From positions 1 to 64,000 of the forward strand of contig NZ_FNTJ01000003.1 in assembly GCF_900105185.1 (NCBI RefSeq): a stretch of 64,000 nucleotides of DNA, given 5' to 3'. A model generated the notes under the pieces. That model was not told the DNA's origin, did no database searches, and saw only the letters and a program-made list of their open reading frames with translations. This document shows positions 26,799 to 37,113 of this stretch, piece after piece (position 1 is the stretch's first letter; every line of letters starts with the position of its first letter). Position numbers and translations under genes: made by a program. This DNA is from Pseudomonas saponiphila. GTDB lineage: Bacteria > Pseudomonadota > Gammaproteobacteria > Pseudomonadales > Pseudomonadaceae.

Positions 26799-27359
26799 TT
26801 ACTTGTTCGATACCCTGAGCGAAGCCGATTCAATGACGCTCACGATTTGCGCGGCAATAGCATCCCTGATCTGGTCTGGCAATTTCTTCCCCGTCAATGA
26901 CTCATATACCCAGAGTCCATCCGCTGCGAGTCGCGCAATGAATCGATCAAGAACGGCCTGGTCGTCGAGATGCTCCGGCGCTGGAGAAGCCCAGCCTTCA
27001 AGCACCGTGTCCCAGGCAGCCGCTGTCGCAGTGCTTTCACTCGATTGAAGTGCAGAAAGCAATTCCGCGCGATTAGCGCTTCGTGCGCTAGTACGTGCAT
27101 ACGCAATGGCCCGCTCTGTGGGTGTTGCCTCTGACTTCGGTCTGCCTGCGACTGATTCCAGGCTGGCCTCCCATTGCGCGGCCAAGTGCTCGTGGATTGC
27201 CTGAACAAGCGCTTCCCGCGAAGGGAAGTGGTACATCATTCCGCCCCGCGTCACGCTGGCCTCCGCCGCAACGGAATCAAAGGTGACGCCGATCAAGCCG
27301 TCACGATGAATGACGCGTACGGCGGCATCCAAAATTTTGCTGCGATTGCTGGGGCGCAT
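26799..27359 (-). CDS. TetR-family repressor next to the MFS efflux gene
   Basis: 186 residues with a typical TetR N-terminal helix-turn-helix (residues about 5-50: RSKILDAAVRVIHRDGLIGV, then GGMMYHFPSREALVQAI) and a helical C-terminal ligand domain. It lies 15 bases downstream of the efflux gene in the same direction, like smvR/smvA-type pairs that respond to cationic biocides. The 24-bp palindrome upstream of the efflux gene is its likely operator. With the efflux gene broken, the pair is probably not functional as a resistance unit. Confidence 0.85.
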   Translation of the reverse strand: MRPSNRSKILDAAVRVIHRDGLIGVTFDSVAAEASVTRGGMMYHFPSREALVQAIHEHLAAQWEASLESVAGRPKSEATPTERAIAYARTSARSANRAELLSALQSSESTATAAAWDTVLEGWASPAPEHLDDQAVLDRFIARLAADGLWVYESLTGKKLPDQIRDAIAAQIVSVIESASLRVSNK

Positions 27360-28318
27360 GGTCTTCTCTTTCTTTCAGTGTGAATCGCTGCTGAAGGCTG
27401 ACGACCCCGGTCCGTGGTTTCGGAGCAAGACAGACGTCACCAATGCGCTGATGCTCAGTACGGCGGCAATGACAACGATAACAATCTCAAAACTGCGATC
27501 AAACGCTGTGGAGGCGGCTGCAATGAGGGCGGCACTATCTGTGCCGTTTTGGGCCGCTATCGCGAGCGCTTGGTCCATGCTGTCACGCGCATTATCGGAG
27601 ACGCCTGCGGGCAAAACCACGCCAGAAGAATAAAGACCCGCCAACAAGCTGCCAAGCAGTGCGACCGCCAACAACGCGCCGAATTCATAGGAAACGCCTT
27701 CGACTGAAGAAGCCATGCCTGCTCTCGAAGAGGGTGCATTACCGACGACCGCGCTGGAGGCGACTGACATCACCGAACCCAGTCCAAACCCGGTCACTAC
27801 CAGGCCGGCAATGACCCATCCCAGGCTGACATGCAAGCCGAAGCTGGTCAAGAAGACACCTACAGTACCCAACGCAAGACCACCACCGATGAGCACAAGC
27901 AAGCCGATCCGGTGCACAAATGCGCCACCGAGCACTACGCTGGGCAGTGCTCCTAGTGCAACGGCTGACACCAACAGTCCAGCCTCCAGAGGGCTAAACC
28001 CTGCGACAAGCTGAAAACGCTGGGTAACGATCAGTTGCAGACCGGCAACGCCGAACAAGGCAGATGCACAGGCCAACACACCTGCCATAAGCGCTGAATT
28101 GCGAAAAATAGCGAAATCCAGCAGAGGGTAAGTAAGACGCGCCTGGCGACGGACGAAGAGCATGCCCGCAACAACGGTGACGGCCAAAGCCGTCCCGGCA
28201 AGTGCCCAGGAAGAAGGTGCATGGGTGCGGATTTCGGTGAACGTGACCGAGCGTTTCGCTAATACGTGACCGGTGCTTCCACCCCGGTTGCGCGGGTTCT
28301 GGATTGTAATCGCATCGG

Positions 28319-29068
28319 TCACGATGCGGCTTGTTCCTCGGCTTTTTTTCGGCGCAGCGACTCGCCTTTCATCGTCAGTCGGTAGGCGTTGTGCACCAGG
28401 CGGTCGAGGATGGCATCGGCCAGGGTCGGGTCGTTGATCCAGCCGTGCCAGTGCTCGATGGGCAGTTGGCTCGTCAGGATGGTGGAGCGGCTGCCAGCGC
28501 GGTCGTCGATCACCTCCAGCAGGTCATGCCGGGCTCCTTCCTCCAGCGGGGCTAGCGCCCAGTCGTCCAGCACCAGGACGTCGACCTTTGCCAGCTGTTG
28601 CAGGGTACGGCCGAAGCTGCCGTCGCCATGAGCGATGCGCAGTTGTTCCAGCAGGCGCGGGGTGCGCAGGTACAGGGTGCTATAGCCCTGGCGGCAGGCC
28701 TGGTTGCCCAGGGCGCAGGCCAGCCAGGTTTTGCCGGCACCGGTCGGGCCGGTCAGCAGCAGGTTGTGCTGCTGGCGGATCCAGTCGCCACTGGCCAGGG
28801 TGGCGATCAGACGCTCGTCCAGGGCGCGTCCGGTGCGGCGGTCGAGATCTTCCAGGCAGGCGTTGGCGTACTTGAGCTTGGCCTTCTTGCGCAGCCGTAC
28901 CAGGCGCTGGTTGTCACGCCAGGCCAGTTCGCGGTCGAGCAGTAGGCCGAGGCGTTCATCGAAGCTCAGGCTGTGGCTGGCCGGCAGCGTCCATTGCTCT
29001 TCCAGGGCGCGGGCCATGCCGTCCAGGCGTAGCTGGTGCAGTTGATTCAGGGTGTGTTGCGGCATCAT
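28319..29068 (-). CDS. istB: IstB helper ATPase, copy 2
   Basis: 249 residues, same protein as the istB at 5596-6345. The overlapping GTG at its stop starts the frame that runs out into the 3' half of the MFS gene. Confidence 0.93.
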   Translation of the reverse strand: MMPQHTLNQLHQLRLDGMARALEEQWTLPASHSLSFDERLGLLLDRELAWRDNQRLVRLRKKAKLKYANACLEDLDRRTGRALDERLIATLASGDWIRQQHNLLLTGPTGAGKTWLACALGNQACRQGYSTLYLRTPRLLEQLRIAHGDGSFGRTLQQLAKVDVLVLDDWALAPLEEGARHDLLEVIDDRAGSRSTILTSQLPIEHWHGWINDPTLADAILDRLVHNAYRLTMKGESLRRKKAEEQAAS

Positions 29069-30641
29069 CGAACAGCTCCTGTTGCGGGGGTTGGTAGTAG
29101 TCGGCGCCACGGACGTTCTCGTGGTCGCCGGGTAAGGTCGTTTCGGCGGCACGCTGGGGCAGCGGCTGTTGATCCAGGCCTTGCTGGAGCAGGTTGCGCA
29201 CGCTGCGCCCGGTGAAGGCGCGCAGGTGTACGGCACGTTCGGCAGCGGCTTCCAGGCGTGCATTGCCATAGCGCCGGGCCAGCGAGAGCAGGCCGAGGCA
29301 GGCGCGGTAGCCCATCTCCGGGTGCGGCTTGTGGGTCAGTTGGTGATCGATCAGTTGGCGCGTGTAGGGGCCGATCCGCGCGCCCCAGTCGAGCAGGCGT
29401 TGTGGCGTCCATTCGCGATGCGCCTGGTGCGCCGCGGGCATGTGCTCGCGCTGGGTACTGTAAGCGCCGCGTCGCCCCAGCAGCAGGTGGCTGGCCACCC
29501 GCCGGTTGCCATGCAGCACTTCCAGGGTGTGTGCCGTCAGTCGCACGTCCACGTTCTGCCGGGCCAGGGCGGAGGGCACGCTGTAGAAGCTGCCATTGAC
29601 CTCGATGTGGTAGTCGATGCTGACCTTGCAGCGCTTGAAGGTGGCGACCTCGTAGGGATGCACCGGCAGCGCTCGCAAGGCCGGGCGATCCAGGCGCTCG
29701 AACCAGTCGCGCCGGCAGCCATCGAGCCGCTTGAACGGGCGCCGATTCAGATCCTCCAGCAGCTCGGCGATGGCCTGGTTAAGCGCATGCAGGCTGAAGA
29801 ACTGCCGATGGCGCAGCCGCGCCATGATCCAGCGCTCGACCACCTGCACCGCCACCTCGGCCTTGGCCTTGTCCTGAGGCTTGCGTGGCCGTGCCGGCAG
29901 GATCACCGTCTGGTAATGACGCGCGCACTCCAGCGTGGCCCGGTTCAGGCCCGGCTCGTAGCGATCCGGCTGGGCGACCAGGGCGCGCGGATTGTCCGGC
30001 ACAACCATTTCCGGCACGCCGCCAAAGTAGGTCAGAGCCTGGCCCAGCGAGGTCAGCCAGTCCACCTGGGTTTCGCCTGGCGTCGCGCAGGCATAGGTGT
30101 AATTCGAGGCGCCCAGGGCGGCGACGAAGATGTGCGCCCGGCGCACTTCGCCGGTGGCCGGGTCGACCACCGGCAGCGTCGGCCCGGCATAGTCGATGAA
30201 TAGCTTCTCGCCCGCACGGTGCAGCTGACGCATCGAACGTTTGAGCGTCTGGGCGTAGCGCCGGTAGTGCTCGACGAACTGGGTGTAGCGGTAGGTCGGC
30301 TGGCCCGCATGCGCGGCGAGATATTCCTCCCACAGCAGCTGCAAGGTCACGCCCTTGCGTCGCAACTCGCGGTGGATGCTCAGCACATCGGGCAGCACTC
30401 GCTCACCGCGCGGCTTGTTCGTCGACGTCGGTGCAAACAAGGCGGCCGCCAGCGCGGCCTCGTCCATGGCCACCAGCGCCGGCCAGTCCAGCCCGGCCAC
30501 CCGCGCCGCCGCGATGTACTTGCTAACCACGCCCTTGGACAGCTGCAAGGCACGGGCAATCTTCTCGTGGGACAAGCCGGCCTCAAACTTGAGGCGCAGA
30601 CATTCTTTGATGTTTCGCATGGCTACTCGCGGCGCCGCCAT
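28956..30641 (-). CDS. istA: IstA transposase, copy 2
   Basis: 561 residues, same protein as the istA at 6233-7918; reading frame intact. Confidence 0.93.
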   Translation of the reverse strand: MAAPRVAMRNIKECLRLKFEAGLSHEKIARALQLSKGVVSKYIAAARVAGLDWPALVAMDEAALAAALFAPTSTNKPRGERVLPDVLSIHRELRRKGVTLQLLWEEYLAAHAGQPTYRYTQFVEHYRRYAQTLKRSMRQLHRAGEKLFIDYAGPTLPVVDPATGEVRRAHIFVAALGASNYTYACATPGETQVDWLTSLGQALTYFGGVPEMVVPDNPRALVAQPDRYEPGLNRATLECARHYQTVILPARPRKPQDKAKAEVAVQVVERWIMARLRHRQFFSLHALNQAIAELLEDLNRRPFKRLDGCRRDWFERLDRPALRALPVHPYEVATFKRCKVSIDYHIEVNGSFYSVPSALARQNVDVRLTAHTLEVLHGNRRVASHLLLGRRGAYSTQREHMPAAHQAHREWTPQRLLDWGARIGPYTRQLIDHQLTHKPHPEMGYRACLGLLSLARRYGNARLEAAAERAVHLRAFTGRSVRNLLQQGLDQQPLPQRAAETTLPGDHENVRGADYYQPPQQELFDDAATHPESTAPATPGRHGPRPGRAMDAAGQPQPELR

Positions 30642-31559
30642 CTTCCTCTCCCGAAATCGGTCGAGGATGGCGGCGCATCAGGTCATGCGCAACGAAGGGG
30701 AAGGCTTTCGCTAAGTCGTGACCGGCGATTTCGGTAAGCCGTGACCACCTGTTTCGGAACAGGCGGAAAATCGGTCACGTTGCTACCGAAATGAGCGGTC
30801 ACGCGTTAGCGAAATGACCGGTCACGATCAACCGAAACGGCCGGTCACGGTGCTCCGAAATCCGCACATGGGCAACCTCTTTGATGGTGACAACCAGACC
30901 GGACAGTGCAAACAAGGCCTGCACTGCAGAGATCAGATCCCATGGTTTGGATGTATCTGGCTTCACTCGCGGCGTCACGACCAATGCACTGACGAGTGCA
31001 GCGATGACCACCGGTACGTTGAGCAGGAAGACCGAGCCCCACCAGAAGTGATTGAGCAACAATCCACCCACGATGGGGCCGAGCGCGCTTCCGACAATGG
31101 CCATGCACCCCCATATGGCGAGCGCCAGATTCCTCTCGCGCTCATCCCTGAAAGTGATGAAGATCAGAGCTAGCGTGGAGGGCATCATGGCTGCCGCACC
31201 CACAGCCAGCAACGCACGCGCACCAATCAGCACGGAGGCAGTTGGCGCGAACGCGGCTATTATTGACGCAAGGCCGAACACGCACAGCCCGCCCAAAAAC
31301 ATCTCCCGGTGCCCGATGCGGTCACCAAGCGTTCCGGTGCTGAGCAGCATCCCGGCCATCACCAGTGGATAGGCGTTGATGATCCACAGCGCTTGCAGGC
31401 TGCTGGCCCCCAAGTCACGCGTCAGAGTGGGCAACGCGGTGTACAGGATCGAGTTGTCCAGGGTAAGCAGAAGAAGCGCTGCTGCGACGGTCACAAGGAG
31501 GGTCCACCGTCGGCCTTTTGGGGTTGTCATATTTAGTGCCAAGAGTTGCAGAGTCATTT

Positions 31560-31583
31560 AGTATACATTCTAGAATGTATACT
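31560..31583. promoter_or_regulatory. Perfect 24-bp palindrome, likely TetR-type operator
   Basis: Each half reads AGTATACATTCT toward the centre. It lies 3 bases upstream of the first possible start codon of the MFS gene, the standard place for a TetR-family operator. The remaining intergenic DNA to 31971 shows no gene or further repeat that I can support. Confidence 0.75.
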
Positions 31584-31971
31584 TATCAATCAATCATTCA
31601 GGGACTACGGCGCAGGTTCGGTAACGATGAGTAGGGCAGGCACATCCGAGCGGATATGGCCTAACAGTGGTTGGACACCGACGGGCCGTCCCTGAACTCA
31701 AACGTAGAGCCAACCCTCTTAGTCGGTGACAGGCTGCTTCTTGAGCGAGAGCGGACGCTGTCGGCTATTGCCGTGACTGACCACTTTGGCCGACCAAGAG
31801 ACTGACAAATAAAGTGATTGATGGCGGCTTAGGGATCAGTTACCTGTCGTTCGAGCTTGACGATTTTTCACTGTCGCTATGTCCGCAGCTGGCCGATTGC
31901 CGAAGTTAGACGAATAATCTCATTGGCATCCAACCCTGGGTATCTATTGCATTGCAGCATTTCCGATGCTC

Positions 31972-32388
31972 TTATACTTTCCACGGATTGATGACGGCCA
32001 CGGTGGCAGCTTCATAAGGTGCTGTGTCACGTGACGCCACGATGAACCCTCGCGAAGCCGCAATCGCGGCGATATAGCCATCAGGCGTTGGGAATCCTCG
32101 CCCACCGTTCTTGGCTGTCACAGCTAACTCGGCAAAGCGTCGTGCTGCATCGGTATCGAATGGTAATACCCGATCCCTGAACAGCCCCATCAGACCGTCA
32201 AGGGTTTGTGCCAGCATGTCCTTGCGTTTACCGGCTGGAAGCGCACCGATGCCAAACAGCAGCTCGGCCAGTGTTACGCTAGTCAGGTACAGTGTTTCGG
32301 CGGCTTGATCGTTCAACCATGCTCGCACGGCCGGGTGCGGCTCGGGCTTCATCGCTTCGGAAACAACGTTGGTATCGAGGACGATCAT
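31972..32388 (-). CDS. vapC: VapC/FitB-type PIN-domain toxin
   Basis: 138 residues with the PIN-domain acids in place: MIVLDTN (Asp5), LAELLFG, and TPDGYIAAIA followed by VASRD. PIN toxins are Mg-dependent RNases. It overlaps the antitoxin gene by 4 bases. On the transposon the pair probably stabilises the element or its plasmid. Confidence 0.9.
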   Translation of the reverse strand: MIVLDTNVVSEAMKPEPHPAVRAWLNDQAAETLYLTSVTLAELLFGIGALPAGKRKDMLAQTLDGLMGLFRDRVLPFDTDAARRFAELAVTAKNGGRGFPTPDGYIAAIAASRGFIVASRDTAPYEAATVAVINPWKV

Positions 32389-32639
32389 TCAAACCCCAGC
32401 GGCTTGGCCGGCGTCTTGTCTCTCACTTGGTCGAATACCTCGAAATCCTCGTTTGTCAGACTGATTGTACGACCCAGTGCTGCGAGGGCTTCACCCATGC
32501 GAACACGTGACTCTGGCTTGACCGCTACCGCCAGAATCTCCCGCACCTCAGCTTCGGTGCTATGCCCATGTAGTGCGGCCCGCACCCGTAATGCGCGGTG
32601 CACGTCGTCGGGCAAATTGCGTACTGTCAGCATCGCCAT
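32385..32639 (-). CDS. vapB: VapB/FitA-type antitoxin
   Basis: 84 residues from MAMLTVRNLPDDVHRAL, a ribbon-helix-helix DNA-binding domain, with GAGGTGA five bases upstream of the ATG. The C-terminal part should bind and block the toxin. The longer frame to 32675 lacks a ribosome site. It begins next to tnpR's control region and reads the other way. Confidence 0.88.
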   Translation of the reverse strand: MAMLTVRNLPDDVHRALRVRAALHGHSTEAEVREILAVAVKPESRVRMGEALAALGRTISLTNEDFEVFDQVRDKTPAKPLGFE

Positions 32640-32714
32640 AGAATCACCTCGCAATAATGCATTCGATGCAATCATTATTCGACAACGACTGCATTAACGC
32701 AAGGCGCATTTGTG

Positions 32715-32742
32715 GTGTCGTAAAACACTTGTTTTACGACAC
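32715..32742. repeat. 12-bp inverted repeat in the tnpR upstream region (possible res subsite)
   Basis: GTGTCGTAAAAC (32715-32726) and GTTTTACGACAC (32731-32742) around a 4-base centre, about 110 bases upstream of tnpR. Tn3-family res sites lie here and contain such dyads. A control site shared by vapBC and tnpR is possible. Confidence 0.55.
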
Positions 32743-32850
32743 ACCCTCAACAGTCGTGTGCACCTCCCGCTGAATGGCCTCAAAATTGTGCGGAAAACCA
32801 TGTCGCCATGCACTACCATACGGAAACCTATTTTTGATGGTTATCCGCCT

Positions 32851-33453
32851 ATGTTGGTTGGTTACATGCGCGTGTCGTCGGATTCCGACCGCCAAAGCAC
32901 GGACTTGCAACGTGATGCGCTGCTCGCCGCTGGCGTCGATGCTCGGCACCTGTTCGAGGATCGAGCCTCTGGCGCAAAGGATGACCGCGCAGGCTTGGCT
33001 CGGGCCCTCGAATTCGTCCGATCCGGCGATGTGCTGGTAGTTTGGAAGCTCGACCGGCTCGGCCGCTCGCTGTCGCATCTGCTCGGTATCGTGACCTCGC
33101 TCAAGGATAATAAGGTTGCGTTCCGCTCGCTGACGGAGAACCTGGACACCACGACGCCATCGGGCGAGTTCCTGTTTCAGGTGTTCGGCGCCCTCGCACA
33201 ATACGAGCGCGCCTTGATCCAGGAGCGCGTCGTCGCGGGACTAACCGCCGCCCGCAAACGTGGCCGGATCGGCGGACGCCCACCCGCCATCGTCGGCGAG
33301 AAGCTGGATGCTATCGTCGCCGCGCTCGATGGCGGCATGTCTAAGGCAGCGGTGTGCCGTAATTTCAGCGTCAAGCGCACCACCTTGATCGAAACCTTGG
33401 CGCGAGTGGGCTGGCGTGGCGCGGGAAAGGCTGCCGATGAGCAACAAGAATAA
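32851..33453 (+). CDS. tnpR: TnpR, serine resolvase of the Tn3-family transposon
   Basis: About 200 residues from MLVGYMRVSSDSDRQS, with the catalytic serine in YMRVSS, the conserved WKLDRLGRS region and a C-terminal helix-turn-helix (MSKAAVCRNFSVKRTTLIETL). It resolves cointegrates at res. The upstream extension to 32710 would run through the res region and is rejected. It overlaps tnpA by 17 bases. Confidence 0.93.
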   Translation: MLVGYMRVSSDSDRQSTDLQRDALLAAGVDARHLFEDRASGAKDDRAGLARALEFVRSGDVLVVWKLDRLGRSLSHLLGIVTSLKDNKVAFRSLTENLDTTTPSGEFLFQVFGALAQYERALIQERVVAGLTAARKRGRIGGRPPAIVGEKLDAIVAALDGGMSKAAVCRNFSVKRTTLIETLARVGWRGAGKAADEQQE

Positions 33454-36400
33454 GCTGCTCACCGTCCTCTCGGACGCCGAGCAGGAAGCCCTGTACGGTT
33501 TGCCAGATTTCGATGACGTCCAGCGGCTGGAATACTTGGCGTTGACTGAAACGGAACTGGCGTTTGCCAGCAGCCGTCCCGGCCTTCCTGCCCAAGTCTA
33601 TTGCATCTTGCAGATCGGTTACTTCAAGGCCAAGCACGCCTTCTTTCGCTTCGCCTGGAGCGAAGTTGTGGACGATTGCGCCTTCGTACTGAGCCAGTAT
33701 TTCCACAGTGAGCCATTCGAGCACAAGCCGATCACCAAACACGAGCATTATGCCCAGCGCGAGCGGATCGCGGAGTTGTTCGGCTACCGGTCGTGGGTGG
33801 CCGGTTTCCTGCCCCAGCTCGCGCAACAGGCCGCCCAGACCGTGCGGCGCGACGTGATGCCGGGGTTCATCGCCGCTGAACTGATCGTCTGGCTCAATGA
33901 GCACAAGATCATCCGGCCGGGCTACACCACCCTGCAAGCGCTGGTCAGCGAAGCCCTGTCCGCCGAACGTCGGCGCTTGGGTGGCCTGCTGGCGGAGGTG
34001 TTGGACGAACCGGCCAAGACTGCGCTTGGCCAGCTCCTGGTACGAGATGACACCCTTTCGCAACTGGCAGCGCTCAAGCAGGACGCCAAGGACTTCGGCT
34101 GGCGGCAGATGGCCCGCGAACGGGAAAAGCGCGCCACGCTGGAACCGCTGCATAGCATCGCCAAGGCGCTGCTGCCCAAGCTCGGCATCTCGCAGCAAAA
34201 TCTGCTTTACTACGCGAGCCTGGCGAACTTCTACACCATCCACGACCTGCGCTACCTGAAGGCCGATCAGACCCACCTCTATCTGCTGTGCTATGCCTGG
34301 GTGCGCTACCGGCAGTTCTCCGACAACCTGGTCGATGCGATGGCATACCACATGAAACAACTGGAGGACGAAAGCAGCGCGGGCGCGAAGCAGTCCTTCG
34401 TCGCCGAGCAGGCGCGCCGGCAGCAAGACACACCGCAGGTTGGCCGCCTACTGTCACTGTACGTCGACGATAGCGTGACTGATCCGACGCCGTTCGGTGA
34501 GGTGCGCCAGCGCGCGTACAAAATCATGGCCAAGGACGCGTTGCAGAGCACCGCGCAGCGCATGAGCGTCAAGCCTGTGAGCAAGCTGTCGCTGCACTGG
34601 CAGGCAGTGGACATCCTGGCCGAGCGCATTCGCCGCCATTTACGGCCGCTGTACGTCGCGCTTGACTTCGCCAGCACTGATCCGGACAGCCCGTGGCTCG
34701 CAGCGCTGGCCTGGACTAAGGGCGTGTTCGCCAAACAGCAGCGCCTGTCGCAACGGCCGCTCGCCGAATGTCCAGCGGCCACACTGCCGAAACGCTTGCG
34801 GTCGTACCTGCTGACATTCGATGCCGATGGCAAGCCAACGGGCCTGCACGCCGACCGCTACGAGTTCTGGCTGTACCGCCAGGTCAGGAAGCGCTTTCAG
34901 TCGGGAGAACTCTATCTCGACGACAGCTTGCAGCACCGACATTTCTCCGACGAGTTGGTTTCGATGGACGAGAAGGCCGACGTGCTCGCTCAGATGGACA
35001 TCCCATTCCTGCGGCAGCCGGTCAATTCCCAGCTCGATGCGCTAGGGGCTGAGCTGCACACGCAATGGCTGGCCTTCAATCGCGAACTAAAGCAGGGCAA
35101 GCTGACGCACTTGGAATACAACAAGGACACGCAGAAGCTGACCTGGCGCAAGCCCAAGGGTGAGAACCCGAAGGCGCGCGAGAAGGTGTTCTACGAGCAA
35201 TTGCCGTTCTGCGACGTGGCCGACGTGTTCCGCTTCGTCAACGCCCAGTGCCAGTTCCTGTCGGTGCTGACGCCCTTGCAGCCGCGCTATGCGAAGAAGG
35301 TCGCCGACGCAGACAGCCTGATGGCGGTCATCATCGCGCAGGCGATGAACCACGGCAATCAGGTCATGGCGCGCACCAGCGACATCCCGTATCACGTGCT
35401 GGAGAGCACCTACCAGCAGTACCTGCGCCACGCAACGCTGCACGCGGCCAACGACGGCATCAGCAACGCCATCGCCGCGCTACCAATATTCCCTCACTAC
35501 TCGTTCGACCTCGATGTGCTGTACGGTGCCGTCGATGGTCAGAAATTCGGTGTCGAGCGCCCGACCGTGAAGGCACGCTACTCCCGAAAGTATTTCGGGC
35601 GCGGCAAGGGCGTGGTTGCCTACACGCTGCTGTGCAACCATGTGCCGCTCAACGGCTACCTGATCGGCGCGCACGACTACGAGGCCCATCACGTGTTCGA
35701 CATCTGGTATCGCAACACGTCGGACATCGTGCCGACTGCGATCACCGGCGATATGCACAGCGTCAACAAAGCCAACTTCGCCATCCTGCATTGGTTCGGC
35801 CTGCGCTTCGAGCCGCGCTTTACCGACATGGAAGGCCAGTTGCAGGAACTGTATTGCGCCGACGATCCGGCGCTGTACGAGAAGTGCCTGATCCAGCCGA
35901 TCGGCCAAGTCGACCGGCAACTCATCGTCAGCGAAAAGCCAAACCTCGACCAGATCGTGGCTACGCTCGGGCTGAAGGAGATGACGCAGGGCGCGCTGAT
36001 CCGCAAGCTGTGCACCTACACCACGTCGAACCCGACGCGGCGGGCGGTGTTCGAGTTCGACAAGCTCATCCGCAGCATCTATACGTTGCGCTACCTGCGC
36101 GATCCACAACTGGAGCGCAATGTGCACCGCTCACAGAATCGGATCGAGTCCTACCACCAGCTACGCGGGGCCATTGCCCAAGTTGGCGGCAAGAAGGAGC
36201 TGACCGGGCGCACCGACATCGAGATCGAAATCAGCAACCAGTGCGCAAGGCTGATCGCCAGCGCGGTCATCTACTACAACTCGGCCATCCTGTCGCGGCT
36301 GCTGATGAAGTACGAGGCGAGCGCCAATGCCAAGGTACTCGCGCTCATCACCCAGATATCGCCAGCGGCATGGCGGCACATCCTGCTGAACGGGCACTAC

Positions 36401-36466
36401 ACCTTCCAGAGCGATGGCAAGATGATCGACCTCGATGCTCTCGTGGCGGGGCTTGATCTTGGGTGA
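33437..36466 (+). CDS. tnpA: TnpA, Tn3-family transposase
   Basis: About 1,009 residues from MSNKNKLLTVLSDAEQEALY, the normal size for Tn3-family transposases. The C-terminal DDE domain shows DGQKFGVERPT, ITGDMHSVNKANF and the last conserved stretch RSQNRIESYHQLRGAIAQVGGKKELTGRTD (broken here as RSQNRIESYHQL, then GKKELTGR). The stop codon lies within the right inverted repeat. Intact, so the element may still move. Confidence 0.93.
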   Translation: MSNKNKLLTVLSDAEQEALYGLPDFDDVQRLEYLALTETELAFASSRPGLPAQVYCILQIGYFKAKHAFFRFAWSEVVDDCAFVLSQYFHSEPFEHKPITKHEHYAQRERIAELFGYRSWVAGFLPQLAQQAAQTVRRDVMPGFIAAELIVWLNEHKIIRPGYTTLQALVSEALSAERRRLGGLLAEVLDEPAKTALGQLLVRDDTLSQLAALKQDAKDFGWRQMAREREKRATLEPLHSIAKALLPKLGISQQNLLYYASLANFYTIHDLRYLKADQTHLYLLCYAWVRYRQFSDNLVDAMAYHMKQLEDESSAGAKQSFVAEQARRQQDTPQVGRLLSLYVDDSVTDPTPFGEVRQRAYKIMAKDALQSTAQRMSVKPVSKLSLHWQAVDILAERIRRHLRPLYVALDFASTDPDSPWLAALAWTKGVFAKQQRLSQRPLAECPAATLPKRLRSYLLTFDADGKPTGLHADRYEFWLYRQVRKRFQSGELYLDDSLQHRHFSDELVSMDEKADVLAQMDIPFLRQPVNSQLDALGAELHTQWLAFNRELKQGKLTHLEYNKDTQKLTWRKPKGENPKAREKVFYEQLPFCDVADVFRFVNAQCQFLSVLTPLQPRYAKKVADADSLMAVIIAQAMNHGNQVMARTSDIPYHVLESTYQQYLRHATLHAANDGISNAIAALPIFPHYSFDLDVLYGAVDGQKFGVERPTVKARYSRKYFGRGKGVVAYTLLCNHVPLNGYLIGAHDYEAHHVFDIWYRNTSDIVPTAITGDMHSVNKANFAILHWFGLRFEPRFTDMEGQLQELYCADDPALYEKCLIQPIGQVDRQLIVSEKPNLDQIVATLGLKEMTQGALIRKLCTYTTSNPTRRAVFEFDKLIRSIYTLRYLRDPQLERNVHRSQNRIESYHQLRGAIAQVGGKKELTGRTDIEIEISNQCARLIASAVIYYNSAILSRLLMKYEASANAKVLALITQISPAAWRHILLNGHYTFQSDGKMIDLDALVAGLDLG

Positions 36467-36732
36467 CGGAAATTTCTGGGGTTCCGGCTTACAACCCCTT
36501 GAAGCGGCAAGTCGACCTCACCGTAAACGGCCGTCTCTACACAGTGACCGCGCGAGGATTACTGGTTAGCAGAAAGCCGCTTGGTGATGGTAAGAACTGG
36601 TACAGCTACCTGAGTTCTGATGCGGAGATTTTCCCGTCCAGAGCCGAACAGGAAGCTTGGATCAAGTCGCTTACAACGGGCCGAGATCACATCGGGCTGA
36701 CATTCAAGTAACACTGGTTGGACCAATAAAAG

Positions 36733-36769
36733 AAACGCACCGGGGGGGGACCCTCGGTGCGTTTTTTTC
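36733..36769 (+). terminator. Terminator after the transposon-split gene
   Basis: AACGCACCG pairs with CGGTGCGTT around a G-rich loop, followed by a T-run. It may also act on the minus-strand gene that ends at 36795. Confidence 0.8.
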
Positions 36770-36794
36770 TTCCGCATTGCGGAAGATTGGCACA

Positions 36795-37109
36795 TTAGAG
36801 GCCGCCGCAGGCTTCGTGCTTCAAATCCTGATCGCCAGAATAATCTGGAGCGGTGGCGCGTCTGAGGGCTCTGAGCTTCCCTTCAACCTGGTTGCCAGAG
36901 TCCATGATCATTGCGAAGGCATACGCCATAATTACGTGTGCGACCGTTGCCACTCCAAAGAGCATGCCGGATTTGAGCATGCCCATGGAAACCCCGCAGA
37001 CAATCGCCAGGCAAGCAGCTGCCGTTGCCCATATGTCATGCCGTAGGCGCGACTGAAGCAACTCTTCCTTGGATTGGGTGGCTACCGCTAACTGAGATGA
37101 AGTGGTCAT
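36795..37109 (-). CDS. Small membrane protein of unknown function
   Basis: 104 residues with two hydrophobic spans (WATAAACLAIVCGVSMGML and MLFGVATVAHVIMAYAFAM). It follows the LprI-like gene after four bases in the same direction, so the two are probably co-expressed. Not recognised. Confidence 0.6.
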   Translation of the reverse strand: MTTSSQLAVATQSKEELLQSRLRHDIWATAAACLAIVCGVSMGMLKSGMLFGVATVAHVIMAYAFAMIMDSGNQVEGKLRALRRATAPDYSGDQDLKHEACGGL

Positions 37110-37113
37110 CGTT

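Larger units (their letters stand above)
28226..30866 (-). mobile_element. IS21-family insertion sequence, copy 2
   Basis: 2,641 bp, same ends and genes as the element at 5503, flanked by CATGGG (28220-28225 and 30867-30872). It inserted into the MFS gene after the Tn3-family transposon had that gene, so it is nested inside the transposon. Confidence 0.95.
27375..31557 (-). pseudogene. MFS efflux pump (DHA2, SmvA/QacA-like) broken by IS21 copy 2
   Basis: The 5' part (31557 to 30867) encodes the first half of a 14-span exporter, including LDNSILYTALPTLTRDLG and the motif A-like GTLGDRIGHREMF. The 3' part (28225 to 27375) encodes the remainder (HAPSSWALAGTALAVTVV... to GSSAFSSDSH). Removing the IS and one 6-bp repeat restores one frame of about 510 residues. 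Related pumps export quaternary ammonium compounds and dyes. A start at MTTPKGRRW (31530) is also possible. The 3' half remains open from a GTG inside the IS (28322) and would give a fusion that lacks the N-terminal half. Confidence 0.85.
26358..36498 (+). mobile_element. Complete Tn3-family transposon, 10.1 kb
   Basis: Inverted repeats of 37 bp, identical in both ends, begin GGGGTTGTAAGCCGG (26358-26394 and, inverted, 36462-36498). The 5-bp direct repeat TTGAA flanks them (26353-26357 and 36499-36503), as expected for Tn3-family replicative insertion. Contents from left: tetR-type gene, MFS efflux gene (broken by IS21 copy 2), vapC, vapB, res/tnpR and tnpA. The region 26395-26798 between the left repeat and the regulator gene has no gene that I can support. 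Confidence 0.95.
26275..36711 (+). pseudogene. Small unknown gene split by the Tn3-family transposon
   Basis: The left part (26275-26357, MQLAIAASESQFNETPS...) and right part (36499-36711, ...LKRQVDLTVNGRLYTVTARG...) join in frame when the transposon and one TTGAA copy are removed. The result is a protein of about 97 residues ending HIGLTFK. CAGGAGCGAG precedes the ATG. The original function is unknown. The right-hand frame that begins inside the transposon end (36463) is a remnant. Confidence 0.75.

Noticed and set aside
35248..36456. 402-codon plus-strand frame inside tnpA
   Set aside because: Out-of-frame shadow of the transposase gene.
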